This document shows positions 49,083 to 56,804 of a DNA stretch of 64,000 nt, piece after piece (the stretch's first letter is position 1; the number at the start of each line of letters is the position of its first letter). The DNA is from CAZMRW01 sp964568805. Lineage in GTDB: Bacteria > Pseudomonadota > Gammaproteobacteria > Methylococcales > Methylomonadaceae. The notes under the pieces are model-generated. The model was given only the letters and a program-made list of their open reading frames with translations, was not told the DNA's origin and ran no database searches. A program made the translations under genes and the position numbers. The stretch lies in NCBI GenBank assembly GCA_964568805.1, contig CAZMRW010000008.1, positions 17,144 to 81,143 on the forward strand, read 5' to 3'.

Positions 49083-50762
49083 ATGAATAAGCATACCGAA
49101 ACCGTTTTAAACTATCACAATCGCAGCAAACACCGGTTGGAACGATACGCAAAGGGCCCGGAGTCAATCGATTGGGAAGACCAACCCGACCCATTCCGGC
49201 GATTTTCCGGTTGCGACAGGGTCATGCTGCCAAAACCGGGTTCCGAACTTGAACCGTTGTTTGCCGACCTGGATAACCCGGAAACCATACCGGTAAAACC
49301 GTTAAATCTTCGTAATGCAGGTTTATTGCTGGAATTAGCCTTTGGCCTGTCGGCATGGAAACAATACGGCCCCAGCCGCTGGGCATTGCGCTGCAATCCC
49401 TCCAGCGGCAATCTGCACCCGACTGAAGCTTATCTGATCAGCACCGGCAGTGATCGCTCCCGGCGGGTTAGCGGAATAGATACCATCCCAGGCGATCGCC
49501 GAACCTGCTCCCGGCAGGTTTCCGGCATACACACCATCCCTGGCGATAACTTTATTGAATCGGGCGTTTACCACTATGTCAGTCACGATCACAGCCTTGA
49601 ACGGCGTTGTCGGTTTTCCGACAATTTTTCCGATCCGGGCATCCTGATCGGCCTGTCTTCAATCCATTGGCGGGAAGCCTGGAAATACGGCGAAAGAGCC
49701 TGGCGCTATTGCCAGCATGATAGTGGCCATGCCCTGGGTGCGTTGCGTTATGCGGCGGCAACGCTGGGCTGGACGGTGGAATTGCAGGCCGAATGGTCGG
49801 ATGCCGACATCGCCAGGCTGTTGGGACTTGACCGGGATGATTTTAAAAAACAGGAACATGAAAACCCCGATTTCATTTGCCGGATTAATACCCATGCCGA
49901 CGCCAAGCCATTGGCTGCCGAGACGTTGTTGGCACATGCGCGATCAGGAATCTGGGCCGGGAAAGCCGACAGCCTTCGCGCTTATCATATGTATCAGTGG
50001 CCGATCATTGATGAAGTCTCGACTGCCGCAAGCAAGCCGCGAACCGAAGAGCCTGTGTGGCAGGCAGTCAGGCAGCAGCTTATAAAATCATCCTGCACCG
50101 AAACCGCAACGCAAATTATCCGTCAACGCCGCAGTGCCCAACAATTTGACGGCAAGATGCCTCCATTGCCACAGAGCGAATTTTACCGGATGCTGGCCGC
50201 CGTTCTGCCGACAACAGCTGCATTCGAACTATGGCGCTGGCCGCCGAAAATTCACCTGTTTATTTTTGTGCATCGCGTTGAAGGCTTGGCCCCCGGCATC
50301 TATGCGTTGCCGAGACATGACGATGCCCTTGAACCATTGCAGGCCGCGACTTTGGCTGAATTTGACTGGCGGAAAGTATCCGAAGCGATACCGCTTTATC
50401 ATTTGTATTCAGAGGATTGCAGGCAGATAGCCAAAACGCTGTCCTGCCATCAACCTATCGCCAGCGACAGCGCCTTCAGCCTGGCGATGGTTGCGGAATT
50501 TGGCGCAACCATCAAAGCCGCCCCGTGGCTTTACCGCCGCCTGTTCTGGGAATGCGGTTTGATAGGCCAGGTGCTCTATCTGGAAGCGGAAGCGGCCGGC
50601 ATACGCGGCACCGGCATCGGCTGTTACTTTGATGACAGCGTGCATGAGGTTTTAGGCATCAAGGACGATCAGTTTCAAAGTCTCTATCATTTTACCGTGG
50701 GTAAGCCGCTGGAAGATAAACGGCTGGAAACCTTACCGGCTTATGGGCATTTAACACAGTAA
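49083..50762 (+). CDS. SagB/ThcOx-type nitroreductase-fold dehydrogenase, two domains
   Basis: A 559-residue protein with two nitroreductase-like halves. The first is residues about 60-290, with RCNPSSGNLHPTEAYLI and QHDSGHALGALRYAAATLGW. The second is about 345-550, with RRSAQQFDGKMPP and WECGLIGQVLYLEAEAAGIRGTGIG. SagB/ThcOx proteins oxidise azolines with FMN, and related proteins of unknown role occur elsewhere. A 17-residue unit (SRxVSGIxTIPGD and neighbours) is repeated in tandem near residues 126-159 and looks inserted. No cyclodehydratase or precursor peptide is adjacent, so a peptide-modifying role is not supported here. Confidence 0.75.
   Translation: MNKHTETVLNYHNRSKHRLERYAKGPESIDWEDQPDPFRRFSGCDRVMLPKPGSELEPLFADLDNPETIPVKPLNLRNAGLLLELAFGLSAWKQYGPSRWALRCNPSSGNLHPTEAYLISTGSDRSRRVSGIDTIPGDRRTCSRQVSGIHTIPGDNFIESGVYHYVSHDHSLERRCRFSDNFSDPGILIGLSSIHWREAWKYGERAWRYCQHDSGHALGALRYAAATLGWTVELQAEWSDADIARLLGLDRDDFKKQEHENPDFICRINTHADAKPLAAETLLAHARSGIWAGKADSLRAYHMYQWPIIDEVSTAASKPRTEEPVWQAVRQQLIKSSCTETATQIIRQRRSAQQFDGKMPPLPQSEFYRMLAAVLPTTAAFELWRWPPKIHLFIFVHRVEGLAPGIYALPRHDDALEPLQAATLAEFDWRKVSEAIPLYHLYSEDCRQIAKTLSCHQPIASDSAFSLAMVAEFGATIKAAPWLYRRLFWECGLIGQVLYLEAEAAGIRGTGIGCYFDDSVHEVLGIKDDQFQSLYHFTVGKPLEDKRLETLPAYGHLTQ
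49458..49547 (+). repeat. 51-bp tandem repeat inside the SagB-like gene
   Basis: Two units, 49458 and 49509, agree at 32 of the first 39 bases and keep the reading frame (51 bp = 17 codons). The encoded SRRVSGIDTIPGD and SRQVSGIHTIPGD stand where the family would have a short loop. GCGATCGC flanks the first unit. Confidence 0.8.
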
Positions 50763-50772
50763 GATGTAATCC

Positions 50773-50804
50773 GTAGGGTGCAATAGGCCTTAGCCGCATT
50801 GCGC
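50773..50804 (+). repeat. GTAGGGTGCAAT-type palindromic repeat
   Basis: GTAGGGTGCAATAGGCCTTA followed by GCCGCATTGCGCC has arms GGTGCAAT and ATTGCGCC that pair with a mismatch. The GTAGGGT head matches the repeats at 46038 and 30817, so these look like relatives of one dispersed family. Confidence 0.45.
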
Positions 50805-50851
50805 CGCATGTTTCGCAAAGTGCGAGTAGAAATGTTGAGCCACGAAAAGTT

Positions 50852-50876
50852 GCCGCCTAAAGCGCCTACTGTTGGT
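50852..50876 (-). repeat. 25-bp dispersed repeat, copy A
   Basis: On the leftward strand it reads ACCAACAGTAGGCGCTTTAG then GCGGC. It matches 24 of 25 bases with 55701-55725 on the other strand. Confidence 0.65.
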
Positions 50877-50889
50877 GTCCGGTGAATCC

Positions 50890-51114
50890 CTAGGATCGAA
50901 TCTCTTTTTCCATTTTTTTACATTGCCCGGCATCCAGCCATCGCTCGCACCATATATTCAATGCGGTTGCGCTGCCTTTCATTAAATCAAATTCCCGCTT
51001 TGCTTCGCCCGGCTGTTCGGATGGCCACCAGCTATGCGCAGCAAACTGTTTGGCAATGTAGTCGCAGGCTTTGGACAAATCAGACTCTGTCAGGTCTATT
51101 TTTTTTGAATTCAT
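50890..51114 (-). CDS. unknown 74-residue protein
   Basis: A small protein with no recognised family; it is helical and has aromatic residues (SWWPSEQPGEAKREFD, ALNIWCERWLD) and a charged tail. GGTGA precedes the ATG at 51114; an in-frame ATG at 51126 is possible. It is isolated from its neighbours, and coding is supported mainly by a sensible amino-acid composition. Confidence 0.5.
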   Translation of the reverse strand: MNSKKIDLTESDLSKACDYIAKQFAAHSWWPSEQPGEAKREFDLMKGSATALNIWCERWLDAGQCKKMEKEIRS

Positions 51115-51430
51115 GAGATTCACCATGACAATAAAAGTGGGCGAGGGTAAAAGTTGACATCATACGCTGATCGTATTTTTCGTCGATAGCTGCGCCCAGT
51201 CATTTATCCGTAACAAGCGAGCGACGATTTAAATTTCTGCCGACGGGTATTTTCTATGCAGCCATGCAGGTCGGGCAGGCAGTTTATGACCGACATTTCC
51301 ATGATCCAATTTGATGCAAGCTGAGCAATGTGCGTTACCGTACAGAACTCAACCATTTTTTAAGCGTAAAGTCTGAAGCTGATGAGGCAAAATAGTTTAT
51401 TTATTAAACACAAACCTGTTAGGGGGACTT
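51115..51430. other. 315-bp gap upstream of the small membrane protein
   Basis: No gene seen. A GC-rich patch with CGTTACCGTACAG at about 51332 precedes the PLDc_N gene by 90 bp and may be part of its promoter, but no standard -35/-10 pair is clear. Confidence 0.4.
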
Positions 51431-51613
51431 ATGGATATTGAAGTCGGCGGTTTTCTGGGCTTTATCGTGCTTGTCTTGGACATCTGGGCCATTATTAGCA
51501 CCGTAAAAAGTGGCGCTTCAACTGGATCGCAAGTTTTATGGGTGATTTTGATTTTACTGCTGCCCGTTGTCGGTCTGATACTTTGGTGGTTTGCGGGGCC
51601 GAAAGGTGGTTAA
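51431..51613 (+). CDS. small membrane protein with PLDc_N-type domain
   Basis: A 60-residue protein of two membrane segments (GFLGFIVLVLDIWAIISTV and VLWVILILLLPVVGLILWW), ending FAGPKGG. This is the short 'phospholipase D nuclease N-terminal' type, found alone in many bacteria and often stress-induced. GGGGGA lies seven bases before the ATG. It is not a nuclease itself; the function is unknown. Confidence 0.8.
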   Translation: MDIEVGGFLGFIVLVLDIWAIISTVKSGASTGSQVLWVILILLLPVVGLILWWFAGPKGG

Positions 51614-51690
51614 CCGACTTGTCGAATGAAGATAGAAGCTGTCAACGCAGTAAGCCGCAATTCGGCTAACGCCAATTTCGCCTTACAAGA

Positions 51691-52806
51691 TTAGCGCACG
51701 GTGTCCGAACTAGCGGCAGGATGTGGCGAACTTTGCCAATCAGTTTCATACCAGCGGGTTCGCAAACGATGAGAGATACGGAGTATCGGTTTTTCAATCA
51801 GCCGGTAGCCAATCCAGCCGTAACAGATAGCGGCCGCCAACATCGTCAGGCAGACAAACATATTGTCGATTAAACTGTCCTGCGGGGGATTTGCCATCGT
51901 CCAAAGTTTGCCGATTGCGGATAGAACGAGAACGTGAGACAGATAAACGGTGTATGACATATCGCCGATAAATTGCAGAAACCCTGGCGCGATGGCTTTC
52001 TTTTCCCTTTCAAGCGACACGAGAGACAGCACGAGTAATCCGTACAGAGTGCCGATGACGTTCGCACGCATCAGGCTCGCATCCTTGAGAATCTCGAACG
52101 CATAAACCAGCGTTAGCCCAACCGGAAGCACAACCATGATGGTCATATGGGACATGCGCTGAGTGAATTTTCCGGCGTACTCGCTGGAGATAAAGATCGA
52201 GACCAATGCCCCGATGATGAACTCAAGCGTATAGGGATGAAGAACAATTCGGATGCCTGCCGTCAAATCGGCAACTTCCACCAAGACGTTTACTATTACG
52301 ATGATCGCTCCCCAGAACAGAAGCGAGGGCAGGAGCTGCCTTTCATTCAATTGCAGCAGCACTGAGAAAACAATGTAGAACCATAACTCGTGTATCAGCG
52401 ACCAGGCGACCATGACCAGCGGGAGTTTATTGCCGGGCAGCAACAAAAAGGAGGAAAATAACTCGGCCTGATGGCCTTGTGTTGAGTTTACCCATTGTGG
52501 CTTGATTAATGCTACAGCAGCCGTCAACAGGAAGTAGAACCAATAGGTCGGATAGATTCGCGTAAGCCGGCTCCACAGAAACCGCCAGGTTTCTCCGCTA
52601 CGCGCAAAACGTCCCGTCGATACCGACACCATAACGAAGCCGCTGATGACGAAGAACAAATCTACGCCTGATTGGCCGAGTTGCACAAAATCCGGTAACA
52701 GCAAATCACCGCCGGAGTATTTTTTCTCGATGATCATGGAGTGAAACGCAACCACACCAAGAACGGCGATGCCTCTGAGAGCTTGAACTGAAAGCCATTT
52801 GTTCAT
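51691..52806 (-). CDS. acyltransferase 3 family membrane protein
   Basis: A 371-residue integral membrane acyltransferase of the OafA/NodX type with about ten membrane segments. The N-terminal LRGIAVLGVVAFHS contains the catalytic His, and SGVDLFFVISGFVM is the second family motif. Such enzymes O-acylate surface polysaccharides or lipids. It lacks the extra SGNH domain of OafA. No polysaccharide genes are near. Confidence 0.92.
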   Translation of the reverse strand: MNKWLSVQALRGIAVLGVVAFHSMIIEKKYSGGDLLLPDFVQLGQSGVDLFFVISGFVMVSVSTGRFARSGETWRFLWSRLTRIYPTYWFYFLLTAAVALIKPQWVNSTQGHQAELFSSFLLLPGNKLPLVMVAWSLIHELWFYIVFSVLLQLNERQLLPSLLFWGAIIVIVNVLVEVADLTAGIRIVLHPYTLEFIIGALVSIFISSEYAGKFTQRMSHMTIMVVLPVGLTLVYAFEILKDASLMRANVIGTLYGLLVLSLVSLEREKKAIAPGFLQFIGDMSYTVYLSHVLVLSAIGKLWTMANPPQDSLIDNMFVCLTMLAAAICYGWIGYRLIEKPILRISHRLRTRWYETDWQSSPHPAASSDTVR

Positions 52807-53204
52807 TTGAATGGTAAATGCCTAACATGATGGATAATCGTTGTGATTGTCTTATAAAACACGTGACTTGTCATATTTTCCGGTGCATTTCATAGCGAAA
52901 ATAGTGCGGTTGGCGTCAAAAAAAACATTCCTGGATTAATCTTATCCGTAATGGGGAATATTCGCAGAAGACGCGCCAGCCGAATGTAAAACGACAATTT
53001 AGATTGATCATTTTTTAATCAATCTAATGAGGTTCCAGGGCTCACCGGCAGTCGGGATGCGCTTTAAGAAGTTATTGACAGGGTTATCCACAGATTTTGT
53101 GGATAACGTCTCCAATAACCTTAAATGATAAAACCTCGGGATGTTCGCGCCGATTTTTTATTTTCCGGGCGATGACAACACCGTCAAGATCTGTAGGTTG
53201 AGTC
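52807..53204. other. 400-bp gap with DnaA-box palindrome
   Basis: Non-coding stretch between the acyltransferase (start) and bfr (end). The only structure noticed is the double DnaA box hairpin near 53071-53119. No RNA gene is evident. Confidence 0.5.
53083..53107. promoter_or_regulatory. inverted pair of consensus DnaA boxes
   Basis: GTTATCCACA and TGTGGATAAC face each other across GATTT, each containing the perfect DnaA box TTATCCACA. Outside them TTATTG and CAATAA continue the symmetry with 5-nt internal gaps. No dnaA, gyrB or gidA gene is nearby, so this is not an obvious origin. Confidence 0.65.
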
Positions 53205-53669
53205 TTATATTTGCGATTGTAAATAATTTTGCAGTCCCACTTTTCCAATCAGTTCAAGCTGGGTTTCCAGCCAGTCGATGTGTTCTTCTTCGGACTCCAG
53301 TATCTCTGAAAGGAGTTCGCGGGTAACAAAATCACTCACCGTCTCGCAATAGGCAACAGCTTCCCTGAGCAAGGGAACTGCAATCTGTTCAAGTTTTAAA
53401 TCGCATTCGAGCATTTCCTGGGTATGTTCGCCGATCATCAATTTGCCGAGGTTCTGCAGGTTGGGCAGGCCTTCAAGGAATAGAATCCGCTCGATGATTC
53501 GATCGGCATGTTTCATTTCGTCAATCGATTCGTGATATTCCTTTTCGTTCAGTTTTATAAATCCCCAGTGTTTGTACATTCTGGCATGCAGGAAATACTG
53601 ATTGATCGCGGTGAGTTCATTTTCCAGCGCTTTATTGAGATATTCGATGACTTTGATATCGCCTTTCAT
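53205..53669 (-). CDS. bfr: bacterioferritin
   Basis: A 154-residue heme ferritin subunit. The ferroxidase ligands are visible: E in ENELTAINQYFLHARM, E and H in YHESIDEMKHADRI, and E-E-H in ESEEEHIDWLE. The heme-axial Met is in DEMKHAD. It stores iron in 24-mers. It follows rnfH and the bfd remnant on the same strand, so iron storage and release may be co-expressed with Rnf. Confidence 0.95.
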   Translation of the reverse strand: MKGDIKVIEYLNKALENELTAINQYFLHARMYKHWGFIKLNEKEYHESIDEMKHADRIIERILFLEGLPNLQNLGKLMIGEHTQEMLECDLKLEQIAVPLLREAVAYCETVSDFVTRELLSEILESEEEHIDWLETQLELIGKVGLQNYLQSQI

Positions 53670-53682
53670 GGTGTTTTTCTCG

Positions 53683-53892
53683 TTAGGTGATTAAGGATTG
53701 GTTTGCTGCGAATGACAACGGTTGAACGGGTGTGATTGTTTTTTCAAGCAAAGCGATGACGTCCTTGTTGCATTTTCCGCAATCTTTGCCTATTCCGAAG
53801 CATTGAGTCAACCTTTTTCGTGTACAAACACCACTTTCGATCGCAGTTACAATCTGCGAATCGGTGACCGCCTTGCAAACGCATAGTTACAT
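53683..53892 (-). pseudogene. bfd: bacterioferritin-associated ferredoxin with stop at codon 2
   Basis: The frame encodes a full Bfd: C-V-C at residues 4 and 6, VTDSQIVTAIESG, and the second pair DCGKCN. Bfd takes iron out of Bfr. Its start aligns exactly (M1, then LCVCK at 3-7), but codon 2 is TAA where Bfd proteins have Tyr (TAT or TAC). No ATG, GTG or TTG follows before the first cysteines. One base change would restore it. It could be a sequencing error, a recent nonsense mutation, or a gene with an unusual start. Confidence 0.75.
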
Positions 53893-53922
53893 TGCCGTTC
53901 CTTTATGCCGTTAAGTGCAGCG

Positions 53923-54183
53923 CTAGCGTCTTCGCCGCTGCACCGTTTGCGGATCGGCTGTAATCTGGCGATAAATTTCCACCCTGTCGCCATCCTTTAC
54001 CCGAGCATCGAGTGCGGCGATTTTACCAAATATACCCACTTTCTGGTTGGCCAGGTTTATTTCAGGATAGATTTTCAACACACCGGACAGCTTGATGGCA
54101 TCCTCTATGGTGCTATTATCCGGCACTTCCAGACGCATCCAAAGTTGTCTGTCGACTTCCGCGTAGCAAACTCCGACGTTCAT
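53923..54183 (-). CDS. rnfH: RnfH, RatB/UPF0125-type protein
   Basis: This 86-residue beta-grasp protein is of the RnfH family: MNVGVCYAEVDRQLWMRLEV, then VGIFGKIAALDARVKDGDRVEIYRQI. In Rhodobacter rnfH ends the rnf operon as it does here. The role is unclear; it is distinct from the ribosome-linked RatB of enterobacteria by context only. Confidence 0.88.
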   Translation of the reverse strand: MNVGVCYAEVDRQLWMRLEVPDNSTIEDAIKLSGVLKIYPEINLANQKVGIFGKIAALDARVKDGDRVEIYRQITADPQTVQRRRR

Positions 54184-54201
54184 GAGCGATCACTCCTTGA
54201 T

Positions 54202-54891
54202 TTATTCGGCGACGACCGGGGTTGAGACGACTGCTGTTTCTTTTTGTCTAGCGAATTGTTGGTCAATCAGACGTTTGCCGACAATCAGAAAAGCCAGCAT
54301 GATAAATCCGCCCGGCGGCAGCGCCATCAATAAAAACCCTTTGTAATTGGGAATGACGGTGACTTCCAGAAATCTGAACGATTCGCCCAGCAGCAAGGAC
54401 GCATTGGCGAAGAGCGTGCCCGACGCACTGATTTCTCTTGCCGCACCGAGAGCGACCAGGACCAGGGTAAAACCCATGCCCATCATCAAGCCGTCCCACA
54501 GGGCATGTCTTACCGGCTGTTTGGAGGCGAAGGCTTCGGCGCGGCCCAACAAGGCGCAATTGGTGACGATTAACGCGATGAACAGGCCCAGGACCTTATA
54601 GAGTTCATGCGCCCATGCATTCATCAAAATATCCACCAAGGTCACCAATGCGGCGATCAGCAGTACAAAAATAGGGATACGGATTTCGCCGGGGATCAAA
54701 TGCCGCGCGGCCGAAATGAGTCCGTTCGACGCAGTGATCACCACCAGCGTCGCAAGGCCCATGCCGAGGCCGTTGGTGGCCGTTCCGGTCACTGCCAGTA
54801 ACGGGCAGAGCGCCAGGTTCTGGCCGAATACGATATTATTGTTCCAGATTCCGTCAGCGGCGATTTTACGATAGGTTTCTGAAAGTAGCAT
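54202..54891 (-). CDS. rnfE: Rnf complex subunit E
   Basis: A membrane subunit of 229 residues with six segments, homologous to RnfA and NqrD. Characteristic stretches are NNIVFGQNLALCPLLAVTGT and ALIVTNCALLGRAEAFA, each with the conserved Cys that binds a membrane [2Fe-2S] with RnfA. It is in the standard ABCDGEH order. Confidence 0.95.
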   Translation of the reverse strand: MLLSETYRKIAADGIWNNNIVFGQNLALCPLLAVTGTATNGLGMGLATLVVITASNGLISAARHLIPGEIRIPIFVLLIAALVTLVDILMNAWAHELYKVLGLFIALIVTNCALLGRAEAFASKQPVRHALWDGLMMGMGFTLVLVALGAAREISASGTLFANASLLLGESFRFLEVTVIPNYKGFLLMALPPGGFIMLAFLIVGKRLIDQQFARQKETAVVSTPVVAE

Positions 54892-54901
54892 GGCGATGTC
54901 C

Positions 54902-55612
54902 TCAAGGTTTGATCAGTTGCGCCTGATGCGCATTAAATAACTGCAGGGCGCGATAAATCGCCTGCACCGACTTGCGCGGAGTGATGGTCGCGCCGGCAAA
55001 TTGATCGAATTCACCGCCGTCTTTTTTAACCGCCCATTGTTGTTTGGTCAGGTTTTCCAGAGAGCGGCCATTGAAATTCAGGATCCAGTCCGACTTGGCG
55101 ACTTCGATTTTATCGCCAAGGCCTGGAGTTTCCTTGTGGCTGAGCACGCGCACGCCCAGTATGTTGCCGTCGCGGTCCACGCCCATGATCATGTTGATCG
55201 CGCCGGAGTAGCCGTCGGGCGCGGTAAATTTAAAACACACGGCGGTGACCTTGCCGGAATTTTTGGCGATATAAACCGTGGTTTCAATAGCGCCGATATT
55301 GTATTCGGCCGACGGGACAGTCTGCGTGTCCAGCAGCATGTTATTGTCATGAAGGCCGTCCGGGACGACCTCTTCCAGCGATTTCTTTAAATCACCGTCG
55401 AGTCGCCGCTGAATCGTGCCTTCCGTACTGCAATTGGTCACGCCCAGCAGCACACTGGCCAGCAAGGCGAATCCCGCCAAAATGCCGGTCTGGAATTTTA
55501 GAGTGGGCCTGAGCCGCGCCAGGTTCGACGGTTCCAGCCAGTTTTTCAGGAATTCCCGATAAACCGCGATTTTTTCCTTCAAATAATCGATGGTTGCGGG
55601 GTCAAGTTTCAT
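54902..55612 (-). CDS. rnfG: Rnf complex subunit G, FMN-binding
   Basis: A subunit of 236 residues with one membrane segment (ILAGFALLASVLLGVTN) and a periplasmic FMN domain. The FMN is bound through Thr in FAGATITPRKSV, the (S)GATxT motif; the first position is Ala here instead of Ser. The motif GVDRDGNILGVRVLSHKETPG is typical. The first 25 residues before the membrane segment are longer than in many homologues. Confidence 0.94.
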   Translation of the reverse strand: MKLDPATIDYLKEKIAVYREFLKNWLEPSNLARLRPTLKFQTGILAGFALLASVLLGVTNCSTEGTIQRRLDGDLKKSLEEVVPDGLHDNNMLLDTQTVPSAEYNIGAIETTVYIAKNSGKVTAVCFKFTAPDGYSGAINMIMGVDRDGNILGVRVLSHKETPGLGDKIEVAKSDWILNFNGRSLENLTKQQWAVKKDGGEFDQFAGATITPRKSVQAIYRALQLFNAHQAQLIKP

Positions 55613-55700
55613 GGCTTACGCTCTGTTCAAACATGGGTGAGTACTCAGCTGATGTTATATTTTTGCTGTTGAAGCAAAATTGTCGGGTGATACTATCGCT

Positions 55701-55725
55701 ACCAACAGTAGGCGCTTTAGGCGAC
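55701..55725 (+). repeat. 25-bp dispersed repeat, copy B
   Basis: ACCAACAGTAGGCGCTTTAG then GCGAC, in the 118-bp space between rnfD and rnfG. It equals copy A at 50852 except for one base, on the opposite strand. Confidence 0.65.
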
Positions 55726-55730
55726 CTAAC

Positions 55731-56804
55731 CTACGATTTCGGTATTTCAAGGGGCCTGCCTTTGCGGTCGCGTCCGTATATGCGGGGCCTGATATAATGG
55801 TCGATCAGAGGCGTCGCTGCGTTCATCAGCAGTACCGCAAAACCCGCTCCTTCGGGATACGCGCCCCAGGTACGGATAACGAAAATCAGCAACCCGCAGC
55901 CCGCGCCGAATACCAGCTGTCCTGCCGGTGTATTCGGCGAGGTGACATAGTCGGTGGTGATAAAAAATGCGACGCACATCATCGCTCCGGAATTCAGATG
56001 CAGCAGCGGACTGGCATAATGCCGGCTGTCCATGATATGAAAAGCGCCGGCCAGCAGCGCGACCGTCAGCAACAAGGAAACCGGAATCTGCCATTGGATC
56101 ACCTTTTGGCGAATCAGCCAGACGCCGCCCAGGCCCAGCAGCAGCGTCGAGGTTTCGCCCAAACTGCCGCGCGTCCAGCCGATAAAATCGAGCAATGCGG
56201 AATAATTCTGCAAAATTTCCGGCAACAAACGGTTTTGAGAGAACTCGGTTTTGATATAACCCAGAGTTGTAGCCCCGGTGCTTGCGTCGATATGGGCTAT
56301 CCCGGTAAAAGTAATGCGCAAGCTTTCGGCAAGGCCAGGCGAATGGGGAAAAAATAATGGCGATACATTCGCCCAAGTCGTCATTTCGACAGGAAAGGAA
56401 ATCAGCAGTGCGACTCTGGCCAGCATCGCGGGATTGAACAGGTTCTGCCCCAGGCCGCCATAAACCTGTTTGCCTAATATAATCGCCAGTCCCGAGCCGG
56501 CCACGCCTATCCACCACGGCGCCCAGGGCGGTAAAGTCATCGCCAGCAGCCAGCCGGTCAATACCGCGGAGCCATCCATGATGACCGGTTTGGCCGTCCT
56601 GCCTCTGAGGCGTAAGCATAAGGCTTCAAAAAAAACCGCCGATGACACGGTGATGATAAGCAGATTCAAGGCCGGCCAGCCAAAACAAAAGATTCCGAAG
56701 GCGGTCGCCGGCGACAGCGCCAGCATCACTTGCCACATGATATGGCTGACGCTGGTTTTCGCCCCTACATGGGCGCCGCTGCTGGGTTTCAGGTGCACCA
56801 TCAT
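55731..56804 (-). CDS. rnfD: Rnf complex subunit D, FMN-binding
   Basis: A polytopic membrane subunit of 357 residues with a covalently bound FMN at the Thr of DASTGATTLGY. The region MLALSPATAFGIFCFG and the loop QVYGGLGQNLFNPAMLARVA are typical for RnfD/NqrB. It overlaps the rnfC stop by 4 bp. A 118-bp gap with a dispersed repeat separates it from rnfG. Confidence 0.95.
   Translation of the reverse strand: MMVHLKPSSGAHVGAKTSVSHIMWQVMLALSPATAFGIFCFGWPALNLLIITVSSAVFFEALCLRLRGRTAKPVIMDGSAVLTGWLLAMTLPPWAPWWIGVAGSGLAIILGKQVYGGLGQNLFNPAMLARVALLISFPVEMTTWANVSPLFFPHSPGLAESLRITFTGIAHIDASTGATTLGYIKTEFSQNRLLPEILQNYSALLDFIGWTRGSLGETSTLLLGLGGVWLIRQKVIQWQIPVSLLLTVALLAGAFHIMDSRHYASPLLHLNSGAMMCVAFFITTDYVTSPNTPAGQLVFGAGCGLLIFVIRTWGAYPEGAGFAVLLMNAATPLIDHYIRPRIYGRDRKGRPLEIPKS

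Noticed and set aside
51160..51190. TTGACA near 51153 as a promoter
   Set aside because: No TATAAT-like sequence stands 16-18 bp downstream.
53875..53886. Alternative start ATGCG for bfd
   Set aside because: This ATG is in another frame and gives a peptide without the ferredoxin cysteines.
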